A stretch of DNA of 11,801 bases from CAYSYY01 sp964576115 [NCBI: uncultured Gemmatimonadota bacterium] (GCA_964576115.1 CAZNUA010000079.1:1-11801); one strand, 5' to 3'. Counted from the first letter of the stretch, positions 1-7,284 are shown. Program-made: numbers and translations. Notes: generated by a model not told the origin, from the letters alone.

Positions 1-2
1 AC

Positions 3-77
3 CTGCACTTCGACGTCACTCTGGTCGATGTACGCGAAGCCAGCGAAGCGGAATTAAAGCAGGGTCTCGAGGACTGA
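3..77 (+). CDS. C-terminal end of a probable FKBP-type peptidyl-prolyl isomerase (5' truncated by window)
   Basis: Only the last 24 codons are inside the window, in frame 3, ending at TGA 75-77. The visible peptide begins LHFDVTLVDVREASEAEL and ends LKQGLED. The LHFDVTLVDV stretch resembles the final beta strand of FKBP domains (consensus LVFDVELLDV), which is usually followed by a short polar tail as here. If correct, the protein is a prolyl isomerase that assists folding of secreted or cytoplasmic proteins. The active-site residues lie outside the window, so activity and localisation cannot be judged. The gene ends 7 bases before the end of the convergent lipoprotein gene. Another beta-rich protein with a similar last strand is possible. 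Confidence 0.4.
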   Translation: MHFDVTLVDVREASEAELKQGLED

Positions 78-84
78 GCCTCCT

Positions 85-591
85 TCATCCCTCCGGTCGG
101 TCGTCTATAACAGCGCGGCTCGTGACGGTCCCGGTATGATCGATGACCATGATACGATTTCCGGCGACGTGACGGGCGGTGATTTCCAGGTCGTTCTGCT
201 GACCGCGCACGACGGTGACGGTCAGGTCGGGATCGGTTTTGAGCCCCAGTTCCACCAGATCCTCCAGATCGACCCTTGCCCAGGGATCGCGGGCGAAGAA
301 TTGCAGGGCTGTCACCATGGCTTCGCGCGCTTTGAGCTCAGCCAGTTCGTTGCAGCGCCCGCGGGCTTCAGCGATCATCTCGGCCGCCGTTGCCGCGGCT
401 TCGGTTCCGGGATACTCGGCGATGAGATCATCGAGATGCGCAATCAGACCGCTCCAGTCACCCTGCTGGATCAGGGGCTGGACAGCAAGCATCTCGTTGC
501 GGGCCGCCCGTTCCCGACCGGTACAGGTAAGGAGCAGACCCGTACCCGCCGCGACGGTTATCAGTAGCGCACAGGTGCGTCCGGCTTTCAT
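85..591 (-). CDS. Putative lipoprotein with a type IV pilin-like C-terminal domain
   Basis: The 168-aa product starts at ATG with a clear GGAGG Shine-Dalgarno six bases upstream (plus-strand 598-602). Residues 1-23 form a short signal peptide with Lys2 and Arg5, a hydrophobic run and LLTC, an imperfect lipobox with Cys23 as the possible lipidation site. Residues 36-80 look like one TPR-like helical pair (GDWSGLIAHLDDLIAEYPG). Residues about 85-160 resemble the globular part of type IV pilins of the Geobacter PilA kind: an AREAMVTALQFFARDP helix, then DLVELGLKTDPDLTVTVV, then beta strands LEITARHVAG and MVIDHTGTVTS. There is no prepilin peptidase site or pilin N-terminal helix, so it is not a normal pilin. 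I infer an envelope protein using a pilin-like fold; the specific function is unknown. It is divergent from the small gene at 752 and converges with the FKBP-like gene. Confidence 0.75.
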   Translation of the reverse strand: MKAGRTCALLITVAAGTGLLLTCTGRERAARNEMLAVQPLIQQGDWSGLIAHLDDLIAEYPGTEAAATAAEMIAEARGRCNELAELKAREAMVTALQFFARDPWARVDLEDLVELGLKTDPDLTVTVVRGQQNDLEITARHVAGNRIMVIDHTGTVTSRAVIDDRPEG

Positions 592-704
592 CAGCTTCCT
601 CCGGCAGGGTATTCAGCAGACTGACCGATGTTCACAAGCGTACGCCGGGCGCGATGGGTGGTGCAAGAATGGTGTCGAAGCCGATCGGGATCTGCTGCAT
701 ATTG

Positions 705-727
705 GGCAGGTTGCCGAATCACCTGCC
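705..727. repeat. Inverted repeat in the divergent intergenic region
   Basis: GGCAGGT at 705-711 and ACCTGCC at 721-727 form a perfect 7-bp inverted repeat separated by nine bases. It sits 12 bases before the Shine-Dalgarno of the 752 gene, in the 160-bp gap between that gene and the divergent lipoprotein gene. It could be an operator or a leader hairpin. No convincing sigma-70 promoter was found in this gap, so the role is open. Confidence 0.3.
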
Positions 728-751
728 GCGCTCTTCGGGAAGGAGTGATAC

Positions 752-952
752 ATGAAGCCGATCGAACGCCTGACACAGATCAGCGACACCTGGCACGAAT
801 TCTTCAAACTCTACCACACCTCACTCGAGCAGATCATGGAGCCCGAGGAGGGAACCGACCCGCAGCAGGTCTTCCAGGAGGGTATTACCGAGGCCACCGC
901 TTTGAGCGACCGGCTCGACTCCATTCTGGACGAGCTCAGAACCGCTCTCTGA
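752..952 (+). CDS. Small helical hypothetical protein (66 aa)
   Basis: The ATG is preceded by a strong AAGGAG (740-745) with six-base spacing, which makes this a well-supported gene despite its length. The product has no signal peptide and no membrane segment. It is acidic and looks alpha-helical throughout: LTQISDTWHEFFKLYHTSLEQIM, a short turn at EPEEGTDPQQ, then FQEGITEATALSDRLDSILDELRTAL with heptad-like hydrophobic spacing. This suggests a helical hairpin or small coiled coil that may bind a partner protein. I do not recognise a family. It stands alone, with a hairpin five bases after its stop codon and 199 bases before the next gene. Confidence 0.65.
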   Translation: MKPIERLTQISDTWHEFFKLYHTSLEQIMEPEEGTDPQQVFQEGITEATALSDRLDSILDELRTAL

Positions 953-956
953 TTCC

Positions 957-975
957 CGTCCGGGTTTCCCGGACG
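957..975 (+). terminator. GC-rich hairpin just after the small gene, possible terminator
   Basis: The sequence CGTCCGGG (957-964), TTT, CCCGGACG (968-975) is a perfect 8-bp stem with a 3-base loop, starting five bases after the TGA at 950-952. The position is right for a 3'-end hairpin. The downstream sequence (AATACGTTCTTC) is only weakly T-rich, so it may stabilise or process the transcript rather than terminate it unaided. Confidence 0.4.
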
Positions 976-993
976 AATACGTTCTTCACCGAA

Positions 994-1020
994 CCGACCG
1001 GTTCGCGGGCAACCGGTCGG
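994..1020. repeat. Second strong inverted repeat in the 953-1151 gap
   Basis: CCGACCGGTT (994-1003) and AACCGGTCGG (1011-1020) are perfect 10-bp inverted arms around a 7-base loop, only 18 bases after the first hairpin. There is no T-run behind it, so it is not a standard intrinsic terminator. It could be a tandem 3'-end structure of the small gene or a protein-binding site ahead of the permease gene. The rest of the gap, to 1151, shows nothing else I can name. Confidence 0.4.
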
Positions 1021-1151
1021 CCCGGGTCAAGAGCGGGAACCCCCGTCTACGATACTGCGTATCACCGGGAAACAGGCATGGAATAGAACATCTCTATGTG
1101 GGGATTCCGTGCCAGATGATATGACTGGCTCTGTTCCCCCTGGAGGTATCC

Positions 1152-3569
1152 ATGTCCAGCTTTCTGCATGACCTGCGTCACAGTTTCCGGGTGCTGCTGC
1201 GCAATCCGGGACTGACCCTCACCTGCGCCCTGACCTTCGCCTTCGGCATCGGCATCACCGCAATGATGTTCAGCGTCATCAACGGCAGTCTCTGGGAGCC
1301 GCTGCCCTTCGATGAATCCCGGCGTCTGGCCTATATCATGCGGCACAATCTCTCCGAGGGTACCGAACGGATGAATGTCCCGGTCCACGATTTCGTCGAG
1401 TGGCGGGCACAGCAGACCAGTTTCGAAGATATCTCGGGCTGGTACTCGGGAACGGTCAACCTGAGCAACGGCGAGGATCCGCCGATCCGCTACGATGGCG
1501 CCTTCATCACACCCAGTGCCTTCACTCTGACCCGGGTGGCGCCGATCATGGGCCGGATTTTTACAGAAGAGGAGATGGATCCCGCCACCCCGCCGGTGAT
1601 CATGCTCGGGTATGACGTCTGGCAGACCCGCTTTGCCGGCGACCCCGATATCATCGGCCGGACCGTGTTCACCAACGGGGAAACCATGACGATCGTCGGG
1701 GTCATGCCCGAGGGCTATGTCTTTCCCGAAGGGCAGGATGTCTGGCTCCCCTACCGGGAAAGTCCAACACAGCTTCAGCGGGGTGATGGATACTGGATGA
1801 TGGTGATGGGCCGTCTGAAGGAGGGGGTGAAGAGGGCCGAGGCCCAGGCCGAACTCGACGCTATCACCGGCGCCCTGGCTCAGGAGTACCCGGAGACCAA
1901 CGAGGGGGTGGGCGCCAGGCTCTACCGGCTCTCCGAGATCATTCTCGACAGCCAGGCCCGGATGATCATGTTCCTGATCCTGGGAGCCACGGTGATAGTG
2001 CTGATGATCGCCTGCTTCAACGTGGCCAACATCCTGCTTTCCCGGGCCGCGGTGCGAACCCGCGAGATGGCGGTGCGCACCAGCCTGGGAGCCAGCCGGA
2101 GCCGGATCGTCTCGCTGATTGTCCTCGAAGCCTTCGCGCTGGCCCTGGTAGGAGCGGTCGTCGGGACGATCCTCGCCCATTTCGCCATCCAGTATTTCAA
2201 CGTTGCCGTGGCCTCGACCGATCCCCCCTGGTGGTTCGACTTCAACATCGATCCCTGGGTTCTGCTCTACGTGGCCGGGTTGGTCGTTTTCGCCAGCCTC
2301 GTCTCAGGCCTGCTCCCCGCCCTGCAATCGACCCGGACCAGCATCAGCGAAGTGCTCAAGGACGAGTCACGGGCCGCCTCCGGCTTCAGGCTCTCCCGCC
2401 TGAGCCGAACTCTGGTGATCGGTGAGATTGCTTTCTCGCTGGGATTGCTGTTTTCGGCCGGCCTGCTGACCCGCAGCCTGATGAACCTGGGCACCCAGGA
2501 TTTCGGGGTCGAATCGGAGAACGTGCTGACCGCCCGGGTCGGGCTGTTCGAGAGTGATTACCCGTCGGTTGAGTCGCGCACTCTGTTCTGGCAGGAGCTG
2601 TACGAGCGTCTCAACAACCTGCCGGGAGTCATCGACGCCACCCTGACCCCCAATCTGCCCGTGCGCGGCTCCGACGGCACGGGATTCCGCTTTGAAGGGG
2701 TCGAATATCCACCCGAAGCCGATCTGCCCTTCACCGGGGTCAAGGCGGTGGCCCCGGGGTACTTCGCGACTTTCGGAATCGAACTCGCGCAGGGGCGCGA
2801 CTTTGCCTCATCGGACAATGCCGACGCCAACCTGGTGGCGATCGTCAACCAGGCCTTTGTCGAACGTTTCAGTCCCGGCCAGAGCCCGCTCGGCCGGCGC
2901 GCGGGCCCCTCCGTCGAGGGCGCTGAAACACCCTGGTACACGATCGTGGGAGTGGTCGGCAACGAGTGGACCTCGAGTGAGGATCCCGAACCCGCCCTCG
3001 CCTACACCTGCCTCTTTCAGGAAGACTTCCGCTTCATCAGCCTGGCCCTGCACACCCAGGGCCCGCCGGAAACGTTCATCGGCGCCATGCGCGAGGCCGT
3101 CATCTCGATCGACCCGAACCTGCCTCTGTACTGGGTCATGCCCATGGCCGACGCCCTCTACGAAGCCATCTGGCCGTACCATGTCTTCGGCGGCCTGATG
3201 ATCGCCGCCGGTGTGATCGCGCTCTTTCTGGGTTCGATCGGGCTGTACGGGGTCATGGCCTTCTCGGTCAGCCGACGTACCCAGGAGATCGGAGTCCGGA
3301 TGGCCCTGGGAGCCGAACCGAGCAACCTCATCGGCATGATCCTGCGCCAGGGCGGCCGGCAGCTCGCGGTCGGTATGCTGATCGGGACCGCTCTGGCCCT
3401 GGCCCTGGCACAGGGAATGCAGATGGTCCTGTTCGGAGTGAGTCCGACCGACCCGGTCGTGTTCGCTTTCATCATCGGGGTGCTGACCGTCACGGGACTG
3501 CTGGCCAGTTACATTCCTGCCAGACGGGCGATCCGGGTCGATCCGGTGGAAGCTCTACGGTACGAATGA
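1152..3569 (+). CDS. ADOP-type ABC transporter permease (FtsX/MacB-like, duplicated)
   Basis: The 805-aa inner-membrane protein has ATG preceded by GGAGG (1142-1146). It has the duplicated layout of the ADOP family: each half has a MacB-type periplasmic domain followed by an FtsX permease domain. The first membrane helix lies near residues 21-45 (LTCALTFAFGIGITAMMFSV). A periplasmic domain follows, then the first FtsX block at about 270-395 with REMAVRTSLGASRSRI near 303-318. The second periplasmic domain is at about 440-670, and the final FtsX block begins near 677 with RTQEIGVRMALGA and ends IPARRAIRVDPVEALRYE, the family's usual ending. MacB relatives use ATP-driven mechanical movement to expel peptides, lipoproteins or drugs through a periplasmic partner. 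No ATPase domain, MacA-like partner or outer-membrane channel is encoded here, which is typical of these orphan permeases. The substrate is unknown. No functional link to the lasso operon can be shown. Confidence 0.93.
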   Translation: MSSFLHDLRHSFRVLLRNPGLTLTCALTFAFGIGITAMMFSVINGSLWEPLPFDESRRLAYIMRHNLSEGTERMNVPVHDFVEWRAQQTSFEDISGWYSGTVNLSNGEDPPIRYDGAFITPSAFTLTRVAPIMGRIFTEEEMDPATPPVIMLGYDVWQTRFAGDPDIIGRTVFTNGETMTIVGVMPEGYVFPEGQDVWLPYRESPTQLQRGDGYWMMVMGRLKEGVKRAEAQAELDAITGALAQEYPETNEGVGARLYRLSEIILDSQARMIMFLILGATVIVLMIACFNVANILLSRAAVRTREMAVRTSLGASRSRIVSLIVLEAFALALVGAVVGTILAHFAIQYFNVAVASTDPPWWFDFNIDPWVLLYVAGLVVFASLVSGLLPALQSTRTSISEVLKDESRAASGFRLSRLSRTLVIGEIAFSLGLLFSAGLLTRSLMNLGTQDFGVESENVLTARVGLFESDYPSVESRTLFWQELYERLNNLPGVIDATLTPNLPVRGSDGTGFRFEGVEYPPEADLPFTGVKAVAPGYFATFGIELAQGRDFASSDNADANLVAIVNQAFVERFSPGQSPLGRRAGPSVEGAETPWYTIVGVVGNEWTSSEDPEPALAYTCLFQEDFRFISLALHTQGPPETFIGAMREAVISIDPNLPLYWVMPMADALYEAIWPYHVFGGLMIAAGVIALFLGSIGLYGVMAFSVSRRTQEIGVRMALGAEPSNLIGMILRQGGRQLAVGMLIGTALALALAQGMQMVLFGVSPTDPVVFAFIIGVLTVTGLLASYIPARRAIRVDPVEALRYE

Positions 3570-3840
3570 AACTTATCACATAAATAATCGTACACTTTTT
3601 CATACGGTCCGATTGCCCCGTCTGCGACAGGATATGCAGTCCACTCACTTGCCGGGCCGGGTGGCAGCATGTTTCCTCTCCCGACCGGGCACCGGGCCGT
3701 ATTCTTTATCCCCGCCTCTTCCGCAACCGGTGAACCGCCCCACCGGCAGCCATCACGAGTCCATTGAGGTTGTGGACCGCCTGACCGGGCACTAGGGTGA
3801 TCCGGGCAGACCGGCCCCACCGAAACCGGAAGGATCCGAA

Positions 3841-4314
3841 ATGGCGAACCGGAGGGCGCGATTCGAGACCAGCCAGGGAGAGTTCGCACTCGAACTCTTC
3901 GAAGACAGAGCCCCGCTCACCACGGGCAATTTCATCGAACTGGCTGAAAAGGGATTTTACGACGGGTTGATCTTCCACCGGGTCATCGAGGATTTCATGA
4001 TCCAGGGAGGGTGTCCCCACGGCACGGGGACCGGCGGTCCCGGCTATCAGATCGATGATGAGTTCCATCCCGACCTGCGTCATGACGCTGAAGGGATTCT
4101 CTCGATGGCCAATGCCGGACCGGATACCGGCGGCTCGCAGTTCTTCATCACGCTGGCGGCTACACCATGGCTGGACGACCATCACGCGGTCTTCGGCCGC
4201 GTGATCGAGGGTATAGAGGCGGTTCGAAAGATCGGCAGCGTGCCCACCAATCCCGGCGACCGGCCGCTCGAGGACGTGACCATCAGTCAGGTGACGATCA
4301 GCGCTGCCGAGTGA
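3841..4314 (+). CDS. Cyclophilin-type peptidyl-prolyl cis-trans isomerase (PpiB-like)
   Basis: The 157-aa protein is a complete single-domain cyclophilin without a signal peptide, so it should act in the cytoplasm, where it catalyses cis-trans isomerisation of Xaa-Pro bonds. By alignment with human CypA the active-site set is present: Arg47 in FHRV, Phe52/Met53/Gln55 in FMIQGG, Ala90-Asn91 in SMANAGPDTGGSQFFIT, Gln100, Phe102, Trp110-Leu111 and His115 in WLDDHHAVFGRV. The ATG has GGAAGGA (3828-3834) six bases upstream. It is separated from the permease gene by 271 bases that include an AT-rich patch (3570-3606). I found no confident promoter there. It converges with the thioredoxin-like gene. 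Confidence 0.95.
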   Translation: MANRRARFETSQGEFALELFEDRAPLTTGNFIELAEKGFYDGLIFHRVIEDFMIQGGCPHGTGTGGPGYQIDDEFHPDLRHDAEGILSMANAGPDTGGSQFFITLAATPWLDDHHAVFGRVIEGIEAVRKIGSVPTNPGDRPLEDVTISQVTISAAE

Positions 4315-4379
4315 CCGTTGGCGGCGCCGCCATCCACTGCGAGCACCGGGGCTCCGGACAAACCGAGCGCCGACGCATC

Positions 4380-4401
4380 AAAAAATTGCTGCTGCGGCAG
4401 C
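4380..4401 (-). terminator. Intrinsic terminator for the thioredoxin-like gene
   Basis: Read on the minus strand, GCTGC (4401-4397), CGCA loop, GCAGC (4392-4388) is followed by AA and then six T residues (4385-4380). A GC-rich hairpin plus a T-run is the standard Rho-independent layout. It lies about 60 bases past the stop of the minus-strand gene at 4463. The 5-bp stem is short, so efficiency may be modest. Confidence 0.55.
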
Positions 4402-4428
4402 GACAGGTCAGATGCATGCGGTGTTCCG

Positions 4429-4451
4429 TTTTCCCCCGGACCGGGGGAAAA
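4429..4451. repeat. Near-perfect 23-bp palindrome between convergent genes
   Basis: TTTTCCCCCGG (4429-4439), one central A, then CCGGGGGAAAA (4441-4451) are perfectly complementary arms of 11 bp. It lies between the convergent 3' ends of the cyclophilin gene (4314) and the thioredoxin-like gene (4463). The T and A runs are on the reverse sides from those of a standard terminator, so neither strand has a free T-run after the stem. It may still fold in both transcripts as a 3'-end barrier, or be a protein site. Confidence 0.5.
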
Positions 4452-4462
4452 GGTCAGAAGCC

Positions 4463-5017
4463 TCAGCCGTAGGCGGTGCGGTCGGGAGCCGAACTCAGAT
4501 CGATCTCGGCCGGGTCTGTGCCGGCCGCTGCGGCCAGATCGGCGTTCAGGGCTGCCAGGGCTTCACGACCGTAGCCGGGGTAGATCTTTGCGATCGTACC
4601 GTCGGTGGCGATCTGGAAGGTCACGATCGAGCGGACCAGACCATAGGCCCCGATCAGGATCTTGTCGGGATCGGGGAGGATGGTGAAGGAAGACCCGTAC
4701 CTGTCGAGCCAGCGCTCCAAACGCTCCTGCGGCCCGCTCACCACCCCCAGCAGAACCGCCTTTCCGTCATACGCCGACGCGATCGCGGAGAAGAGCGGCA
4801 CCGCGGCCACGTTCGAGGGACAGCTCTCCTTCCAGAAGGTGACGAAGACCGGGGCTTGTTGCCGCAAGGTATCGAGGCTATAGGTCTCGCCATCACTGCC
4901 CGTCAGAGTGAAGGCAGGCGCTTCGGAACCTTCCTGCAGGGTCTGTTGAGGCCAGGACAGTCCCATCGTACAGATCAGTATCACAAAGACTGTCAGGGGT
5001 CTGAAAACGACTTTCAT
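4463..5017 (-). CDS. Secreted TlpA/AhpC-like thioredoxin-fold protein with a degenerate active site
   Basis: The 184-aa product begins with a Sec-type signal (MKVVFRPLTVFVILICTMGL) and should be periplasmic. The mature part has the redoxin/TlpA pattern: EGSEAPAFTLTGSDGETYSL at about 29-48, PVFVTFWKESCPSN at 56-69, then helices and LPDPDKILIGAYGL followed by FQIATDGTI. Where TlpA-type oxidoreductases have WCxxC, this protein has Cys66-Pro-Ser-Asn69, so the resolving cysteine is missing. The usual cis-Pro before the TF strand also appears replaced (SIVTF). It is unlikely to be an ordinary dithiol reductase; a single-Cys peroxidase or binding role is possible. An in-frame TTG at 5086 exists, but it lies between the -35 and -10 of the promoter candidate, so I prefer the ATG at 5017. 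It is probably transcribed separately from the lasso operon. Confidence 0.8.
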   Translation of the reverse strand: MKVVFRPLTVFVILICTMGLSWPQQTLQEGSEAPAFTLTGSDGETYSLDTLRQQAPVFVTFWKESCPSNVAAVPLFSAIASAYDGKAVLLGVVSGPQERLERWLDRYGSSFTILPDPDKILIGAYGLVRSIVTFQIATDGTIAKIYPGYGREALAALNADLAAAAGTDPAEIDLSSAPDRTAYG

Positions 5018-5064
5018 CGTGTTCACCGCACCTTTGGTATGAGCGTTCCTCGACTCGCGGAAAA

Positions 5065-5094
5065 AATATATAGGAATCCGAAACAAATCGACAA
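5065..5094 (-). promoter_or_regulatory. Sigma-70-like promoter candidate for the thioredoxin-like gene
   Basis: On the minus strand, TTGTCG (5094-5089) and TATATT (5070-5065, 5 of 6 matches to TATAAT) are separated by 18 bases within the most AT-rich stretch of the area. The predicted transcript start is about 40 bases before the ATG at 5017. The same 108-bp gap separates this gene from the end of the lasso operon. Confidence 0.4.
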
Positions 5095-5124
5095 GCCCGG
5101 AATGTTGCCTGCCTCCGAAAACGC

Positions 5125-6288
5125 TCAGCCGAAAATGAGCTTGAGAACGCCCCGCACCCCCTCCCGAAAGAAGTAGAAGACCCGCCGGGCATAGGCCGGG
5201 ATCAGCTGCCGCCTGCGGGTAAGCCCGTACTGCAACATCATGAAATCGGGGACGGGGAAGAAGAGCGCCAAGAGATAGCGCAGTTTCGTACGGATCCCCC
5301 GGGTGGCGACGAAGAGCGCCAGGCTCTCCCTGCCGTCGATATCGGAACCGGAAGCGAGCAGATCGGCCAGACGCCCCGCCCGTGTCGGCGGGGGTTTGTC
5401 AGGAAGGGTCTCGAGCACCTCGACCGGAACCGGTGTGCAAAGATGCCCGATGAGGAGCCGTAGCGCCCGGCCGAGCAGGAAGCCCTGTCCCGAATTCACG
5501 GCTGACGCGGTCAGGAGCGACCAGTCGAGGCCAACCGAAGAGCGCCGGATCAGACGGTCGAGTTCGTAGAACCGCAGGAAGGGTGCCGAGGGCCCTTCAT
5601 GCATCAGATGAAGCGAGAGGTGAAGAATGAGATCTTCATCGCTGAGCTGCTCGACATCGATATCCAGCACCCTCCCCGTCCGGCAGCGGTCGAAGACGGC
5701 TGCCATGTCGAGCTGTTCGTGAAAGGGGGGGTAGGCCAGTGACCAGCGCGGTTCAACGATGATCCAGCCGTACCGCTTCTTGATGAACTTCAGGGTGTAG
5801 TAGAAATCCTCGGCATAGCCCGGCCGGCGATCCATCCGGCGGTATCCGAGTTCTGCCATTGCCTCACCGAACCGGGATAGGTCCCGGCGCGGCACCAGCA
5901 GGTCGATATCACCCATCGGACGAAGGAAGGGATCCCCGAAAAGCTCCTCGGCCAGCGCCAGGCCCCGGATCGGGATGCAGGTATGGTCTGCCTCGCCCAG
6001 GCGGAGCAGGATCGCGGTGAGTTCTTCAGCCAGAAGCAGGTTGCGGGCGACCGTACCGCGGTATTCCCGATCCATCCGTTCCCCGATCGCTTCGGGGAGT
6101 GAGGTCTCGATCGCCGGCGCGGGAAGCTCACTCAGCCAGTGCCGGAAGAGGGGCAGCAGATTCTCGTCCGCCAACCAGTCCAGCAGGGCGGACCATTCGG
6201 CCGGCGGGATCCGGGCGGCGGTTTCCGGATCCGGCGGAACTCCCCGCAGGAAATCTCCGAGCAAAGGCAGAGCGGGAAGCGCGATCAC
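5125..6288 (-). CDS. Nucleotidyltransferase-family protein of the lasso peptide operon (PF14907-like)
   Basis: The 387-aa protein matches the uncharacterised nucleotidyltransferase family often found in RiPP and lasso clusters. The signature PIRGLALAEELFGDPFLRPM is at about residues 106-125, and MGDIDLLVPRRDL follows, with Asp127 and Asp129 as the metal-binding hDhDh motif of the polymerase-beta fold. The downstream helical region (ELDRLIRRSSVGLDW) is also typical. The GTG start overlaps the kinase stop codon by 4 bases (GTGA), which indicates translational coupling. Family knowledge suggests transfer of a nucleotide to a small acceptor. In lasso clusters it accompanies HPr-kinase-like enzymes, so I infer a second tailoring step on the lasso peptide or its phosphate. 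The acceptor is unknown, and the RG in place of the common KG before the active-site loop may be a tolerated variant. Confidence 0.85.
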   Translation of the reverse strand: MIALPALPLLGDFLRGVPPDPETAARIPPAEWSALLDWLADENLLPLFRHWLSELPAPAIETSLPEAIGERMDREYRGTVARNLLLAEELTAILLRLGEADHTCIPIRGLALAEELFGDPFLRPMGDIDLLVPRRDLSRFGEAMAELGYRRMDRRPGYAEDFYYTLKFIKKRYGWIIVEPRWSLAYPPFHEQLDMAAVFDRCRTGRVLDIDVEQLSDEDLILHLSLHLMHEGPSAPFLRFYELDRLIRRSSVGLDWSLLTASAVNSGQGFLLGRALRLLIGHLCTPVPVEVLETLPDKPPPTRAGRLADLLASGSDIDGRESLALFVATRGIRTKLRYLLALFFPVPDFMMLQYGLTRRRQLIPAYARRVFYFFREGVRGVLKLIFG

Positions 6289-7232
6289 GGATGCCGCCGC
6301 AGCAGGGCTTCGCGGACCTCGTCGAGCCGGGTGAGGTCGCGGGGCCAGGCGAGTGTACGGACGGGGATCTCCTGTGCCAGACGGGCGGTCTGCTCGAACT
6401 GAACGGTCAACCGCTCCGGTTCCACCGCCAGGGTATTGAAGGTGTTGGCGATCAGGGCCAGACAGGCCTCGCGGGCGGACAGATCGCCGATAACCGGAGC
6501 AGCCGGCCCCCCCACTCCTTCATCGGGGGCGAGGATGTAGAGCGCCGTCAGCGGCACAGTCCGGTCGGGTGCGACCGCCTGCTGAGCGTCAAGCGGAATA
6601 ATGCACTTCTCGGTATCGGGATTCATCGGAACGCCCCGGCCGTGGTCCCCGAGCAGGGCCGCGGCGACGTGAGGGAAGAGCTTTATCCGGGCCGGACCGG
6701 GCCAGGTGGCGAAGCCTCCTGATCCGTCGGGTTCGATCACCAGGAGGTCATCGGTAACCAGGGAATAACCCGCCCCCAGGAAGGCGGCACCGAGGGTCGA
6801 TTTCCCGAATCCGCTGTCGCCCAGGAATCCGATCGCCCCTTTCTCGACAAGAACGGCAGTGGCATGGAGCGGTTCGCGCCCCTGCCGGAGCAGAGCGAAT
6901 GAGAGCACCTGTCCGAGCAGGTAGGTCTGCAGTGACTCGAGTGAGGTCTGACCCAGCTCATGGCCCTCGATCGTCCGGCCGTCGGGAGATACGAGGAATT
7001 CGAACAGATCGGTCCAGCGCAGGTAGATCTCACCACCGGGACGCGGCAGATAGCGGAACCACTCCCGGCCGTCCGGTTGATGGGTAACGGCGGCAGCGGC
7101 CTCGCGGAAGCGGTCCGCCGGCGCCCGGGTGAGGATCACATCGGGTTCGGAGTCATCTGTACCGGGCGGAGCCGGTAGAGGCCAGTCGCTCGCAAGCTGA
7201 AGACCGTAGAGGACGTACGGGCGGGGGGGCAT
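6285..7232 (-). CDS. HPr-kinase/phosphorylase-like lasso peptide kinase
   Basis: The 315-aa protein carries a Walker A loop GDSGFGKST at residues 138-146, preceded by LHATAVLVEKGAIGFL with His123, and the VTDD pair (Asp161-Asp162) of the HprK catalytic core. HPr kinases use this core to phosphorylate a Ser of the phosphocarrier HPr. Cluster-encoded relatives, such as the paeninodin kinase, phosphorylate the C-terminal Ser of lasso precursors. The location right after the precursor gene supports that role. The frame is open upstream to 7445, but that stretch is the precursor gene in another frame and is Pro/Ala-rich with no domain. Homology begins at about MPPRPYVLYGLQL, so I chose ATG 7230-7232. 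No clear Shine-Dalgarno is visible there, and a stem-loop arm lies eight bases upstream. A GTG at 7250 is an alternative. It is coupled to the nucleotidyltransferase by a 4-base overlap. Confidence 0.85.
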   Translation of the reverse strand: MPPRPYVLYGLQLASDWPLPAPPGTDDSEPDVILTRAPADRFREAAAAVTHQPDGREWFRYLPRPGGEIYLRWTDLFEFLVSPDGRTIEGHELGQTSLESLQTYLLGQVLSFALLRQGREPLHATAVLVEKGAIGFLGDSGFGKSTLGAAFLGAGYSLVTDDLLVIEPDGSGGFATWPGPARIKLFPHVAAALLGDHGRGVPMNPDTEKCIIPLDAQQAVAPDRTVPLTALYILAPDEGVGGPAAPVIGDLSAREACLALIANTFNTLAVEPERLTVQFEQTARLAQEIPVRTLAWPRDLTRLDEVREALLRRHP

Positions 7233-7239
7233 GTCGGGT

Positions 7240-7274
7240 GAACCGGTCACACAGGGCGGAGAAAAAGCCGGTTC
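7240..7274 (-). repeat. Stem-loop between precursor and kinase genes
   Basis: Plus-strand GAACCGG (7240-7246) and CCGGTTC (7268-7274) are perfect 7-bp inverted arms around a 21-base loop that is T-rich in the transcript sense. It lies in the 52-base gap between the precursor stop (7285) and the kinase ATG (7232). It may protect the precursor mRNA end or limit kinase translation, since no strong ribosome binding site is seen for the kinase. Confidence 0.4.
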
Positions 7275-7284
7275 GATCGCGCGC

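Noticed and set aside
1062-2180. 372-aa minus-strand open frame
   Set aside because: It lies antisense to the well-supported ADOP permease, is low-complexity in Gly, His and Asp, and has no domain; an effect of GC-rich codon use on the opposite strand.
3613-3795. 60-aa TTG-started plus-strand frame between permease and cyclophilin
   Set aside because: It has no ribosome binding site and no recognisable or structured sequence.
3706-4185. 159-aa minus-strand open frame over the cyclophilin gene
   Set aside because: It is antisense to a complete cyclophilin and shows no family pattern or ribosome binding site.
4320-4331. GGCGGCGCCGCC palindrome after the cyclophilin stop, as terminator
   Set aside because: It is a 12-bp GC-only palindrome with no T-run behind it; such motifs are expected by chance in GC-rich DNA.
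5018-5086. TTG start at 5086 for the thioredoxin-like gene
   Set aside because: It lies inside the promoter candidate, and the ATG at 5017 is followed directly by a signal peptide.
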